From NCBI RefSeq assembly GCF_000735605.1, contig NZ_JPKG01000072.1, forward strand, positions 1 through 64,000: a stretch of 64,000 bases of DNA, read 5' to 3'. Each line of letters begins with the position of its first letter. Positions within the stretch are counted from its first letter, which is position 1. The translations under genes and the position numbers were made by a program. The DNA comes from Allobosea sp. LC85 (GTDB lineage Bacteria > Pseudomonadota > Alphaproteobacteria > Rhizobiales > Beijerinckiaceae). Below, one piece after another: positions 1-8,335 of this stretch. The notes beneath the pieces are model-generated. The model searched no databases and had not been told where the DNA came from. It saw only the letters and a program-made list of their open reading frames with translations.

Positions 1-11
1 GCTCCATGGCA

Positions 12-90
12 GGCCTCCTCCCGACCGATTCAACCGATGGAGCCTGCCCGGAAAGCCTCCCTCCCGTCACTCTTCGACCGGGAGGAGGCC
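12..90. repeat. 12-bp perfect inverted repeat
   Basis: GGCCTCCTCCCG at 12-23 is exactly complementary to CGGGAGGAGGCC at 79-90, separated by 55 bases. No run of T follows, so it is not a textbook terminator. It may belong to the 3' region of a gene outside the window or to the spacer itself. Apart from this and the repeat copy that follows, bases 1-251 show no gene. Confidence 0.4.
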
Positions 91-127
91 GGAGCCCCAC
101 AACCCGATCTTTTTCATGTGTCCCGAC

Positions 128-230
128 GCTGGATTATCGGACCAGATCCCGTATCCGGTCCGATAATCCAGCCTTCTGTGTTTGCATCGGCTTTCCCGAA
201 AGCCGCAATCCACTTTTCGGGCCGATGCTC
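128..230 (+). repeat. Interspersed hairpin repeat, copy 1
   Basis: First of four copies of a ~100-bp intergenic element. The left part is a hairpin with a 16-bp perfect outer stem (128-143 with 157-172). The right part carries the conserved core TGTTTGCATCGGCTT followed by CGCAATCCACTTTTCGG, which folds into a second hairpin (GCATCGG at 185-191 with CCGATGC near 222-228). The hairpin tip differs from the consensus CGGATATCGTATCCG by a few bases. It lies 21 bases past the hspQ stop codon, in the minus-strand 3' region. Confidence 0.85.
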
Positions 231-251
231 TTACGGCGCTGGGCCGCTGGA

Positions 252-581
252 TCAGTTCAGGTCGGCCTTGTCGATGAGATAGCGGCCCTTGCGGTCACGC
301 CTGAAGAACTCCTTGGCCTGCGGATGGCGGATCGGCCGGCCGGATTCGTCGATCACGAGATTTTGCTCGGAAACATAGGCGACATATTCCGTCTCCTCGT
401 TCTCCGCGAAGAGATGGTAGAACGGTTGGTCCTTTGACGGGCGCAGGTTCTCCGGGATCGCCAGCCACCATTCTTCCGTATTGGAGAAGGTGGGGTCGAC
501 GTCGAAAATCACCCCTCGGAACGGATAGACGCGGTGTTTCACCACCTGCCCGATCCGGAATTTCGCTGAACGCGCTTCCAT
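252..581 (-). CDS. hspQ: Heat shock protein HspQ / YccV-like hemimethylated-DNA-binding domain protein
   Basis: A 109-residue protein made of a single YccV/HspQ domain. The N-terminal KFRIGQVVKHRVYPFRGVIFDVDP and the central WWLAIPENLRPSKDQPFYH-like segment are the hallmarks of the family; in Escherichia coli HspQ is a heat-induced factor that helps Lon degrade proteins and binds hemimethylated DNA. The length matches the usual 100-120 residues. It is a single gene on the minus strand, with the CoA-ester lyase 116 bases upstream on the same strand. Its 3' end abuts repeat copy 1. The family assignment is firm; the role in this organism is inferred from the family. Confidence 0.9.
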   Translation of the reverse strand: MEARSAKFRIGQVVKHRVYPFRGVIFDVDPTFSNTEEWWLAIPENLRPSKDQPFYHLFAENEETEYVAYVSEQNLVIDESGRPIRHPQAKEFFRRDRKGRYLIDKADLN

Positions 582-697
582 GTCTCGCCTTGATCCGTCC
601 TCGATCCGGCAGGCTCTCGACTGCCGGCTAACGTCGCCATCTCGCGCATGCGGTAGGATTGCGTCGCAAATAGGTCAAGATCAACGGCCGAAAGTCG

Positions 698-1756
698 CTA
701 GTTCGGCGGCAATCCATAGCGCTCGGCGAGAGCCGGATCGCGAGCGGCAACCTGTTGGGCGAGATCGACAATGACCTTGGCCTGTTTCCAGGTGGCGTCG
801 TCCTGCATCTTGCCGTCGATCATGACCGCGCCCGAGCCGTCGGGCATGGCCTCCAGGATCCGCCGGGCGAAAGCAACCTCTCCGGGATCCGGGCTGAAGA
901 CGCGCTTGGCGATCTCGATCTGCGAGGGATGCAAGGTCCAGGCGCCGGCGCAGCCGAGCAGGAAGGCGTTGCGGAACTGTGCTTCGCAGGCGGCCGCATC
1001 CGAGAAGTCGCCGAAGGGGCCGTAGAATGGCTTCAAGCCGGCGGAGGCGCAGGCGTCGACCATCTTTGCCAGCGTATAGTGCCAGAGATCCTGCTGAGCG
1101 ACGGCGCGAGCGCCGCCTTCGGGGGAGGGGTCAGCGATCACCTTGTACTCGGGATGCCCGCCGCCGACCCGTGTTGTCTTCATGGCGCGTGAAGCGGCCA
1201 GGTCGGCTGGGCCAAGGCTCATGCCATGCATGCGCGGTGAGGCGGTGGCGATGGCCTCGACATTCTTCACGCCTTCGGCTGTTTCCAGAATGGCATGGAT
1301 CAGGATCGGCTTGCGGAGCTGATGACGCGCCTCGAACTGGGCAAGCAACTGGTCGACATAATGAATGTCCCAGGGGCCTTCGACCTTTGGCACCATCACG
1401 ACATCGAGCTTGCCGCCAATCTCGGACATGATTGTGCTGATGTCGTCGAGAAACCAGGGAGAGTTCAGGGCGTTGACCCGTGTCCATAGGCCGGTCGCGC
1501 CGAAGTCGACGGACTTGGCCATCATGATGAACCCGTCGCGCGCAGCTGTCTTGGCGTCGACCGGGATCGCATCCTCGAGATTGCCGAGCACGATATCGAC
1601 CTGCCCGGCAAGCTCGCCGACCTTTGCGCGGACTTTTTCAAGATGTGGCGGCACGAAATGGATCATGCGCTCCAGTTTCAGCGGCAGCTCCCGCCAGGGC
1701 TCCGGCGCGCCAATGGCGAGCGGGCGGAAGAACTGGCGCGGCGTCTTGGTCGGCAT
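698..1756 (-). CDS. HpcH/HpaI-family CoA-ester lyase (malyl-CoA lyase-like)
   Basis: A 352-residue protein of the citrate lyase beta / malyl-CoA lyase superfamily (TIM barrel, Mg-dependent), which cleaves or forms 3-hydroxy-acyl-CoA esters such as malyl-, methylmalyl- or citramalyl-CoA. Visible signatures are LGNLEDAIP (the metal-site ED), [30 protein letters not shown] and a C-terminal [15 protein letters not shown]. The N-terminus ([15 protein letters not shown]) differs from that of the classical Mcl of the ethylmalonyl-CoA and serine pathways, so the substrate is open. I start at the second ATG because GGAG lies 6 bases before it; an ATG four codons upstream is the alternative. It is divergent from the AEC permease and CaiB-family genes, suggesting a shared organic-acid route. 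Confidence 0.8.
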   Translation of the reverse strand: MPTKTPRQFFRPLAIGAPEPWRELPLKLERMIHFVPPHLEKVRAKVGELAGQVDIVLGNLEDAIPVDAKTAARDGFIMMAKSVDFGATGLWTRVNALNSPWFLDDISTIMSEIGGKLDVVMVPKVEGPWDIHYVDQLLAQFEARHQLRKPILIHAILETAEGVKNVEAIATASPRMHGMSLGPADLAASRAMKTTRVGGGHPEYKVIADPSPEGGARAVAQQDLWHYTLAKMVDACASAGLKPFYGPFGDFSDAAACEAQFRNAFLLGCAGAWTLHPSQIEIAKRVFSPDPGEVAFARRILEAMPDGSGAVMIDGKMQDDATWKQAKVIVDLAQQVAARDPALAERYGLPPN

Positions 1757-2037
1757 GGCGGGCTCCATGGTGCATTGCAGCGAATGTGCCGGAGCACGCA
1801 GCGCCCGTCCATTGGGCTTTCGCAGCGAGCCGGGAGTCGAATTGAGAATGTTAGCCTAGGAGAAAATGCCAAAGCAGGCGCCAGACAATACTCCTAGGCA
1901 TTCATACCTGCTGCGATGCGTTGCCTTGCTGCGAGCGATGCGCTGCGCGGCTTTGCCGTTGGCCTTCAACCCGCTAAACCGCCGCGATGCGCCTGCCTGT
2001 TAGACGGGAGGTGCACCCGCCCGAGGTTCCAGCGCGT
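1757..2037. promoter_or_regulatory. Divergent promoter region with an inverted repeat
   Basis: This spacer separates the minus-strand lyase from the plus-strand AEC permease. GCCTAGGAG at 1854-1862 is exactly complementary to CTCCTAGGC at 1891-1899, 28 bases apart, in the only AT-richer stretch of the spacer. Paired half-sites in a divergent promoter suggest a regulator-binding site, but no regulator gene is adjacent and no sigma-70 hexamers are clear. Confidence 0.35.
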
Positions 2038-3009
2038 ATGGCCGAACTTGCCAGCCTGTTCAATCTGGTCGCGCCGTTCTTCGGCCTGATCGTCCTTGGC
2101 TTCGCCGTCGGGCGTTACAAGCGGCTCCCGGAAGAGGGGCTGGCCTGGATGCAGTACTTCCTGATCTACATCGCCCTGCCGGCGCTGTTCTACCGCCTGA
2201 TTGCCGACAAGCCTCTGAGCGAGCTCTCGAACTGGGGATTTGTCGGCGCCACGACGCTCGCCACCTTCTGTGTCTTCTCGCTCTCGTTCCTCATCGGCTT
2301 GAAATCCACGCGGGGGCATATGCCCCAGGCGGTGATGCAGGCCGTCGCCGGTTCCTATTCGAATATCGGCTACATGGGGCCACCACTGATCCTGGCCGCG
2401 CTCGGGCCGGTCGCGAGCGCACCGGTGGCGCTGATCTTTGTCTTCGACAATATTCTGCTGTTCTCGCTGGTGCCCTTCCTGATGGCCCTGGCCGGCGTCG
2501 AGAAGAAGGGCTTTCTCGCGACGGCCGGCGATGTGCTCTGGAAGGTGGTGACGCACCCCTTCAACCTCGCGACCCTGGCCGGCGTGATCGCGAGCTATAC
2601 CAAGCTCGAATTACCGACTGCGCTCGACAAGATGACGCTCTGGCTGTCGCAGGCGGCGGCCCCTTGCGCGCTGTTCCTGCTGGGCGTCACGGTGGCGCTG
2701 CGGCCAATGAGGTCGATGCCTGCGGAAGTGCCGGCCCTGGTCGCGGTCAAGCTCATCCTGCACCCGCTGCTGGTCTGGGTGCTGCTCTCGGCGCTCGGAA
2801 ATTTCACCGACCCCTGGATCTATGCGGCGGTGATCATGGCTGCGCTGCCGCCGGCCCTGAACATCTTCGTGATCTCGACGCAGTACGAGGTCGGCGTCGA
2901 GCGCGCCTCGGCCTGCATCCTCGTCGGCACCATCGTCTCGATGGTGACGCTGACGGGCTTCCTGTGGCTGGTGAAGACAGGCAGGATGGCGGCAGACCTG
3001 TTTCCCTGA
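2038..3009 (+). CDS. AEC-family (auxin efflux carrier-type) transporter
   Basis: A 323-residue integral membrane protein with about ten hydrophobic segments and the AEC/MdcF pattern: an N-terminal FNLVAPFFGLIVLGFAVGRY, a middle loop after residue ~160 and a C-terminal half with LKLILHPLLVW-like and AALPPALNIFVI motifs. Bacterial AEC carriers move dicarboxylates such as malate or malonate. ATG 2038 is chosen because the family begins near the first membrane helix; an in-frame ATG at 1987 would add 17 residues. It is followed 36 bases later by a CaiB-family gene in the same direction, so the two probably share a transcript. The substrate is inferred only. Confidence 0.8.
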   Translation: MAELASLFNLVAPFFGLIVLGFAVGRYKRLPEEGLAWMQYFLIYIALPALFYRLIADKPLSELSNWGFVGATTLATFCVFSLSFLIGLKSTRGHMPQAVMQAVAGSYSNIGYMGPPLILAALGPVASAPVALIFVFDNILLFSLVPFLMALAGVEKKGFLATAGDVLWKVVTHPFNLATLAGVIASYTKLELPTALDKMTLWLSQAAAPCALFLLGVTVALRPMRSMPAEVPALVAVKLILHPLLVWVLLSALGNFTDPWIYAAVIMAALPPALNIFVISTQYEVGVERASACILVGTIVSMVTLTGFLWLVKTGRMAADLFP

Positions 3010-3045
3010 CGGCTGCCCTGCGCCCGTCCAATCCCCGGGATCGTG

Positions 3046-4179
3046 ATGCTGCCGCTGGACGACCTTCTGGTTCTGGATTTCTCGACACTGCTGCCGGGCC
3101 CGCTCGCGAGCCTGTTCCTGGCCGAGGCCGGCGCCGAGATCATCCGGATCGAGCGACCGGGCGGTGAGGACCTTCGTCGCTTCCCACCGCGCTTCGGCGA
3201 GACCTCTGCTCCCTTCGCCGCGCTCAACCGCGGCAAGAAGAGCATCGAGATCGACCTGAAATCGTCCGATTCCGTCGAATTGCTTCGCCCTCTGGTCGAA
3301 CGCGCCGACATCCTGATCGAGCAGTTCCGCCCTGGCGTGATGGAGCGGCTTGGTCTCGGTTTCGAAGCCCTCCACACGATCAATCCCCGGCTGATCTATT
3401 GCTCGATCAGCGGCTATGGCCAGACCGGGCCGCGTTCCCAGGATGCCGGGCACGATATCAATTACCAGGCGATCGGCGGGCTGCTCGGCCAGTCGCTGAA
3501 GCGCGGCGAGCCGCCACCGCTGCCACCGACGCTCGTTGCCGATATCGGAGGCGGGGCGATGCCCGCGGCGCTCAACATCCTGCTGGCGCTACGCCAGCGC
3601 GAGCGCACTGGCCGCGGCTGTCATCTCGACATCGCGATGAGCGACGCGATGCCGACCTTCACCTGGTACAGCCTTGCCCAGGGGCAGGTGACGGGGAACT
3701 GGCCGGAAGGCGGCGAGGGGCTCCTGACCGGCGGAAGCCCACGCTACGGGCTCTATGCGACCGGCGATGGCTGGTTTCTCGCGGTTGGAGCTCTGGAGCA
3801 GAAATTCTGGGAGGTCTTCTGCGAGGCGATCTCGCTCGATCCCGCCTTGCGCGATGATCGCGTGAACCCGGAGGCGACGCGCTCCGCTATCGCTTCCATC
3901 ATCGCGTCGGAGCCGGCGCCGTACTGGCGGAGCTATCTCGAGCCGCGCGATTGCTGCTGCACGGTCGTGCGCAGCCTCGAGGAGGCGCTGGCCGATCCGC
4001 ACCTGACCGCGCGTGGCCAACTCGACAACCAGGCAGAGGAGCCGGGAGGCCGGCGCCTTGTCTCGACACCCTTGCCTCTGGCACCGGTTTTCCGGGAGCA
4101 TGCGCCAGCGTTGCTGCGCGTGCCGTCGAGCGGTGGCGATCAGGCGTTGCTGCAGGCAGAACCCGACAGGGGTGACTGA
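3046..4179 (+). CDS. CaiB/BaiF-family CoA-transferase or alpha-methylacyl-CoA racemase-like protein
   Basis: A 377-residue class III CoA-transferase family protein. The N-terminus (VLDFSTLLPGPLASLFLAE) and NRGKKSIEIDLK are typical of the whole family. The segment AGHDINYQAIGG (His136, Asp137) and LVADIGGG (Asp166) match the His/Asp pair of alpha-methylacyl-CoA racemase better than the single Asp of CoA-transferases, so racemase or epimerase activity on 2-methylacyl-CoA is a real alternative. A GTG one codon upstream is also possible. It is co-directional with the AEC carrier, divergent from the CoA-ester lyase, and convergent with the UbiH-like gene, whose stop is 11 bases away. Confidence 0.8.
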   Translation: MLPLDDLLVLDFSTLLPGPLASLFLAEAGAEIIRIERPGGEDLRRFPPRFGETSAPFAALNRGKKSIEIDLKSSDSVELLRPLVERADILIEQFRPGVMERLGLGFEALHTINPRLIYCSISGYGQTGPRSQDAGHDINYQAIGGLLGQSLKRGEPPPLPPTLVADIGGGAMPAALNILLALRQRERTGRGCHLDIAMSDAMPTFTWYSLAQGQVTGNWPEGGEGLLTGGSPRYGLYATGDGWFLAVGALEQKFWEVFCEAISLDPALRDDRVNPEATRSAIASIIASEPAPYWRSYLEPRDCCCTVVRSLEEALADPHLTARGQLDNQAEEPGGRRLVSTPLPLAPVFREHAPALLRVPSSGGDQALLQAEPDRGD

Positions 4180-4190
4180 CGGCGGGCTGC

Positions 4191-5378
4191 TCAGTTGGCC
4201 ATGCCGCCGGCCAGGCCCTGGCGCATGACGATCCGGCGCAATGGCCCGATTTGCGAGAGCGCGAGCAGGCCGGCGCCGCGCATCAGATCGGCCGGGAGCA
4301 GGTCGGTCAGCAAGGTCCGGTTCAGCGCATCGACCGCGCCGGTACGCAGCCGCACATCCGTCTGCCGCGCCGAATCATAGGCGGCAATCACCGCTTCGCG
4401 GCCTGGGTCGTCGGCTTCCTGCAGGACACGACGCAGGGCTGCGACGTCGCGCAGGCCGAGATTGAGCCCCTGAGCGCCGATCGGCGGGAAGACATGTGCC
4501 GCTTCCCCGATCAATGCCATCCGGTTCGCCCCAAAACGTGTCACCGAGAGGCCGCCCATGGGAACGCGCCCACGCGCGCCCTCGACGGTCATGGCGCCGA
4601 GCAGGGAATGCGTCTGCATCTCGACGCTGCGGGCGAACCTGGCATCGTCCAGCGCGGCGATACGCTCGGCCTCTTTCGGCTCGAGCATCCAGACCAGCGA
4701 GGAGCGGCGGCCGGGCAGGGGGACGAGCGTGCAGGGGCCGCTGCGCGTGTGGAACTCCGTCGAGGTCTCGCGATGATCGCGGCGGTGGCCGAGGATTGCC
4801 GTCAGGGCAGTCTGCGGATAGCGCCAGTCCCTGGTGGTGATGCCGGCAGCCTCCCGCACGCGGGATTGGCGGCCATCGGCGCCGATCACCAGCCTGGCAC
4901 GCAAGGGCTTGAACTCGGCACCGGAAATCCTGACCGCGTCAGAATCGGCTTCGAGCACCGAAACCATATGGGGCACGGTCCGGATGTTCGGGTTGGCCGC
5001 GACGAACTCGGCAAGGACCGCAACGAGATCGGTATTCTCGACATTCCAGCCGAAAGCGTCGAGCCCGAGTTCGGATGCGTAGAACTCGACCGGTGGCTGG
5101 CGGAACAGGCTGCCGGTGTCATCGACAAGGCGCATCACCGCGAGCGGAGCAGCCTTGTCATCGAGGGCCGAGAGCAGGCCGAGTTCCGTGAGCATGCGCC
5201 AGGAGCCGTCGAGCAGCGCCACGGTGCGACCATCTCTCGGGGCGACCGGGCGGCCGAATACGGTGACCTGCCAGCCATCTGCCGCACAAGCCAGCGCGGC
5301 CGCGAGCCCAACGGCGCCTGCGCCGACGATGGCGATCTCGGCCTGATCAGGATGCGGGAGCGTAGCACGCGAAGTCAT
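4191..5378 (-). CDS. UbiH/UbiF/COQ6-family FAD-dependent hydroxylase
   Basis: A 395-residue class A flavin monooxygenase. It shows the N-terminal dinucleotide motif IVGAGAVGLAAALACA, the middle GADGRQSRVREAAG (the DG motif) and ALIGEAAHVFPPIGAQGLNLGLRD (the GD motif binding FAD ribose), all diagnostic of the UbiH/COQ6 group that hydroxylates the ubiquinone ring. Which ring carbon it acts on cannot be read from sequence. It stands alone, convergent with the CaiB-family gene and divergent from the quinone oxidoreductase. Length and motif order are normal, with no sign of damage. Confidence 0.88.
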   Translation of the reverse strand: MTSRATLPHPDQAEIAIVGAGAVGLAAALACAADGWQVTVFGRPVAPRDGRTVALLDGSWRMLTELGLLSALDDKAAPLAVMRLVDDTGSLFRQPPVEFYASELGLDAFGWNVENTDLVAVLAEFVAANPNIRTVPHMVSVLEADSDAVRISGAEFKPLRARLVIGADGRQSRVREAAGITTRDWRYPQTALTAILGHRRDHRETSTEFHTRSGPCTLVPLPGRRSSLVWMLEPKEAERIAALDDARFARSVEMQTHSLLGAMTVEGARGRVPMGGLSVTRFGANRMALIGEAAHVFPPIGAQGLNLGLRDVAALRRVLQEADDPGREAVIAAYDSARQTDVRLRTGAVDALNRTLLTDLLPADLMRGAGLLALSQIGPLRRIVMRQGLAGGMAN

Positions 5379-5629
5379 GGCACTTGGCTAGCCGACCCGG
5401 AGGCGTCTGGCCAGTCCGCGCTGCGTCGCAGGTTCATACAGAGGCTGCGTGAAGGTGGGCCGAGGCGAATACGGAAGCGTCGAATCCGGAATCGTTCATG
5501 TCACGCTCCGATCCCGCACCATCATCTGCCCGGCCCGGCGTTGGGCGCCGGTCCGCCACGCAGTCCAGCCGTTGCGCTGATGCGATGCAAGTCCGTATGG
5601 TCCGGCCTTCACGTGATGGAGCAATTTCA

Positions 5630-6604
5630 ATGGTCAAGGCGATACGCGTTCACCAGACTGGCGGACCCGAGGTTCTGACATACGAGGACGTTACATTGCC
5701 GGCTCCCGGGCCTGGCGAGCTTCTGGTGAAGAACCGCGCCATCGGCCTCAACTTCATCGACACGTATTTTCGATCGGGTCTTTACGCAGCGCCCAAGCTG
5801 CCCTGCGTGCTCGGCAATGAGTCGGCAGGTGAAGTCCTTGCCGTCGGCCCCAATGTGACCGAGTTCAAACCGGGCGACCGCGTCGCCTGCGTTGCGACGC
5901 TCGGAGCCTATGCCGAGGAGCGCGTCGTCGCGGCTGCGTCGACCGTGGCGCTGCCGGCTGCAATCTCCTTTGAGGCTGCCGCCAGCATGATGCTGAAGGG
6001 CTTGACCGCCGAGTATCTGCTGCACCGGACCTACAAGGTGAAGCCGGGCGACACGATCCTCGTGCATGCTGCCGCTGGCGGCACTGGCCTGATCCTGTGT
6101 CAGTGGGGCAAGGCGCTCGGCGCGAACGTGATCGGCACCGCAGGCTCCAAGGACAAGGCCGAGCTCGCCAAGGCGCATGGCGCCGACGAGGTCATTCTCT
6201 ATCGCGACGAGAATGTGGCGGCGCGGGTCAAGGACATCACCGGCGGAAAGCTCTGCGACGTGGTTTATGACGGCGTCGGCAAGGACACGTTCATGGCCTC
6301 GCTCGACTCGCTCAAGCCCTTTGGCGTGCTTGCGAGCTTCGGCAATGCGTCGGGCGCGGTCGAAGCGTTCAATCTCGGCATCCTGGCTACAAAAGGCTCG
6401 CTCTACGTCACCCGTCCGACGCTGAACTCCCACACCGCAAAGCGCGAGACCATGGTCGAGATGGCGAAGAACCTGTTCGGCGCGGTCACCTCGGGCAAGG
6501 TCGTGATACCGGTGAACGCAACCTTCCCGCTGAAGGATGCGGCCGAGGCGCATCGCACGCTCGAGAGCCGCGGCACGACGGGCTCGACAGTCCTCATTCC
6601 GTAA
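5630..6604 (+). CDS. NADPH:quinone oxidoreductase (zeta-crystallin-type)
   Basis: A 324-residue zinc-free medium-chain dehydrogenase/reductase. It has the QOR start (VKAIRVHQTGGPEVL), the FIDTYFRSGLY substrate loop, the nucleotide-binding AAAGGTGLILCQWGK and the GTAGSKDKAELAKAHGAD segment that sets NADPH preference. It reduces quinones by one or two electrons using NADPH. ATG 5630 is chosen because TGGAG lies 8 bases upstream and the family begins there; the frame is open 132 bases further up but reads as unlike protein. It is divergent from the UbiH-like gene, with about 250 bases of promoter space between them. Confidence 0.88.
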   Translation: MVKAIRVHQTGGPEVLTYEDVTLPAPGPGELLVKNRAIGLNFIDTYFRSGLYAAPKLPCVLGNESAGEVLAVGPNVTEFKPGDRVACVATLGAYAEERVVAAASTVALPAAISFEAAASMMLKGLTAEYLLHRTYKVKPGDTILVHAAAGGTGLILCQWGKALGANVIGTAGSKDKAELAKAHGADEVILYRDENVAARVKDITGGKLCDVVYDGVGKDTFMASLDSLKPFGVLASFGNASGAVEAFNLGILATKGSLYVTRPTLNSHTAKRETMVEMAKNLFGAVTSGKVVIPVNATFPLKDAAEAHRTLESRGTTGSTVLIP

Positions 6605-6621
6605 CGTTCGACGCCTCATCG

Positions 6622-6674
6622 CAGCAATCTCGCCCAGATTGCTGACTAAGCGTCCTGCTGCCAGAGCGGCAGGA
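6622..6674 (+). terminator. Possible terminator hairpins after the quinone oxidoreductase gene
   Basis: CAGCAATCT (6622-6630) pairs perfectly with AGATTGCTG (6636-6644) across a 5-base loop, 18 bases after the stop codon. A second stem follows, TCCTGC at 6653-6658 with GCAGGA at 6669-6674. Neither is followed by a T run, so termination would have to be weak or Rho-assisted. Confidence 0.35.
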
Positions 6675-6690
6675 TGGGTGGCTGGGCAAA

Positions 6691-7752
6691 ATGAAAAAGG
6701 CGCTTCAGGCACTTTGTGTCGTGCCGGCACTGATCGGCGCGGGAGTATTGGTGCTTCCGCGTGGATGGAATGGCCTGCAGTTGCAGGTGGCGGCCGATGA
6801 TCCCGTTGCCCTGTCGGACCTGCGCCTGCCGGGCGTTCTTGCGCCCGGGCGTATCGCAAACGAGATCGATGCCGCGATTGTCGCTGGCGACATCGACCTG
6901 GCAGGCAGCTTTGTCGATCTGGCCGCCGAGCAACGCATCACTGTCGCCGAGGACCAACGCGAACGCCTTGCCCAGTTGAAAGGCGAGGCGACGACGCGCG
7001 CGCTCAAGGATTTCGGCTCCGGTTTCCTGTCGGGCGAACGCGTGAGCAATGCCGGCTTCGCCGGCGCGGTGGTCAGCGACGTCGTCGGCGTCGGCGACCT
7101 GCGGGACCTCGCCGGCGAAGGCCAGAAGCTGCTCCGCGGCGAGGCAACGGATCATGTCGTCTTGGCGCTGGCTGCCGGCGGGCTCGCTCTGAGCGTAGCG
7201 ACATGGGCAAGCCTCGGCAGCGGCCTGCCGGCGCGCGGTGGTCTCAGCGTCGTCAAGGCAACGGCGAAGGCCGGCATGCTTTCGCCAAAGCTGACGGCCA
7301 ATCTCACCCGCATGGCCACGGGAGCCGTCGATCGCCCGGCTCTGGCAGCCAGCCTCAACGCGGCTGCGCGCTTCGACCTGGCAGCAGCCCGCGCATCCTC
7401 TGCTGCGATCCTGCGGCCGGCGGCGATGACGCGTCTCGCGACGCTTGGGCAGGATGCCGGCGCACTCTATGGCCGTACCGGCCAGGCCGGTCTGCGCCAG
7501 GTTCTCGCGGTCGCCGAAGAGGCCGGCGATATTGGGAGAGCGGCACGCCTGAGCGCCGCCAAGGGGTCCACCACCCGTGCGGTGCTGAAGGTGCTTGGGC
7601 GTTCGGCACTCGTGCTTGGAGCGCTCAGCCTCACGACCATGAGCTGGATCTTCGCCCTGATCGGCTATGCGGTGGCGCTGGCCATGCTCGCGCAGAGATT
7701 CGGCCGGTGGCTCGGGCGCCTCGGTTCCGCCCGGCGAAGGCAGGTTCGTTGA
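6691..7752 (+). CDS. Membrane protein of unknown function
   Basis: A 353-residue protein I do not recognise. Hydrophobic segments lie near residues 5-25 (a signal anchor), 155-175 (LALAAGGLALSVATWASLG) and 305-335 at the C-terminus; the last 15 residues are Arg-rich and probably cytoplasmic. Between them are long Ala-rich, probably helical stretches. The composition and GC content match its neighbours. It is preceded by the quinone oxidoreductase and followed directly by repeat copy 2, whose left stem contains the last two codons and the stop. No catalytic motif is visible. Confidence 0.7.
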   Translation: MKKALQALCVVPALIGAGVLVLPRGWNGLQLQVAADDPVALSDLRLPGVLAPGRIANEIDAAIVAGDIDLAGSFVDLAAEQRITVAEDQRERLAQLKGEATTRALKDFGSGFLSGERVSNAGFAGAVVSDVVGVGDLRDLAGEGQKLLRGEATDHVVLALAAGGLALSVATWASLGSGLPARGGLSVVKATAKAGMLSPKLTANLTRMATGAVDRPALAASLNAAARFDLAAARASSAAILRPAAMTRLATLGQDAGALYGRTGQAGLRQVLAVAEEAGDIGRAARLSAAKGSTTRAVLKVLGRSALVLGALSLTTMSWIFALIGYAVALAMLAQRFGRWLGRLGSARRRQVR

Positions 7753-7845
7753 TCAGACCGGATATCGTATCCGGCCTGATCAACGAACCTTCCGTGTTTG
7801 CATCGGCTTGCCCGAAAACCGCAATCCACTTTTCGGACCGATACT
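7742..7845 (+). repeat. Interspersed hairpin repeat, copy 2 (overlaps the preceding stop codon)
   Basis: The outer stem is 7742-7756 with 7776-7790 (15 bp, perfect). After one A/C mismatch comes the shared tip CCGGATA-TCG-TATCCGG at 7758-7774. The conserved tail TTTGCATCGG...CCGCAATCCACTTTTCGG follows. The left stem includes the GTT CGT TGA end of the upstream gene, so the right arm is an inverted copy of coding sequence. Confidence 0.88.
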
Positions 7846-7951
7846 TTCTGAAGACAGGGCCGATCATTGTTCTGAAGCTTGTGAACCTGTTCCGGAGATG
7901 ACGCGACCAATGAGGGCCAGCGGATGCTGATCCTCATTCGGGAGACATGTC

Positions 7952-8329
7952 ATGAACCGGACACTTCGTTTCATCGGCCTGCTTCTGGCCTCTCTCACCA
8001 TTTCGACGGTCGCAATGGCCCAGCAGAGCGGCGGCGGGCGTGGCGGCGACGGCAGCGGCCGGGGTGGCGAGGGCGCAGGAGGTGGAGGCGACCCTTCCGT
8101 GCTTCAATTACTGCGAGACGACGCGGCCAGGAAGGCGCGGCTCACCCGCGCTGTCGAGCCCCGTGGCGGCCGCGCTCACTGCATCAGTCATGTCTGTCGC
8201 GAGCCGCCGGCGACGCGGCGCCCGCCGGCGCGCGTCGTCCTGGTCTATCAAACCTGCTCGGGTGGCGAGGTCTTCCGCTATCGCGGGCGCGGCGACCAGA
8301 TTGTCCACCGCCCTTGCGAAAGCCGCTAA
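7952..8329 (+). CDS. Small secreted glycine-rich protein of unknown function
   Basis: A 125-residue protein with a clear signal peptide (residues 1-24, hydrophobic IGLLLASLTISTVAMA then Ala-Gln-Gln). A Gly/Arg-rich run (residues ~27-46) is followed by a basic C-terminal half with four cysteines that could form two disulfides. A GGGAG ribosome site sits well before the ATG, which supports translation. No known family is apparent. It converges with rimO, whose stop is 7 bases away. It could be an envelope-associated structural or stress protein, but nothing visible fixes its role. Confidence 0.65.
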   Translation: MNRTLRFIGLLLASLTISTVAMAQQSGGGRGGDGSGRGGEGAGGGGDPSVLQLLRDDAARKARLTRAVEPRGGRAHCISHVCREPPATRRPPARVVLVYQTCSGGEVFRYRGRGDQIVHRPCESR

Positions 8330-8335
8330 GCCTGA

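Noticed and set aside
4251-5678. 475-codon plus-strand frame across the UbiH-like gene
   Set aside because: Antisense shadow; the minus strand carries the intact FAD-binding motifs.
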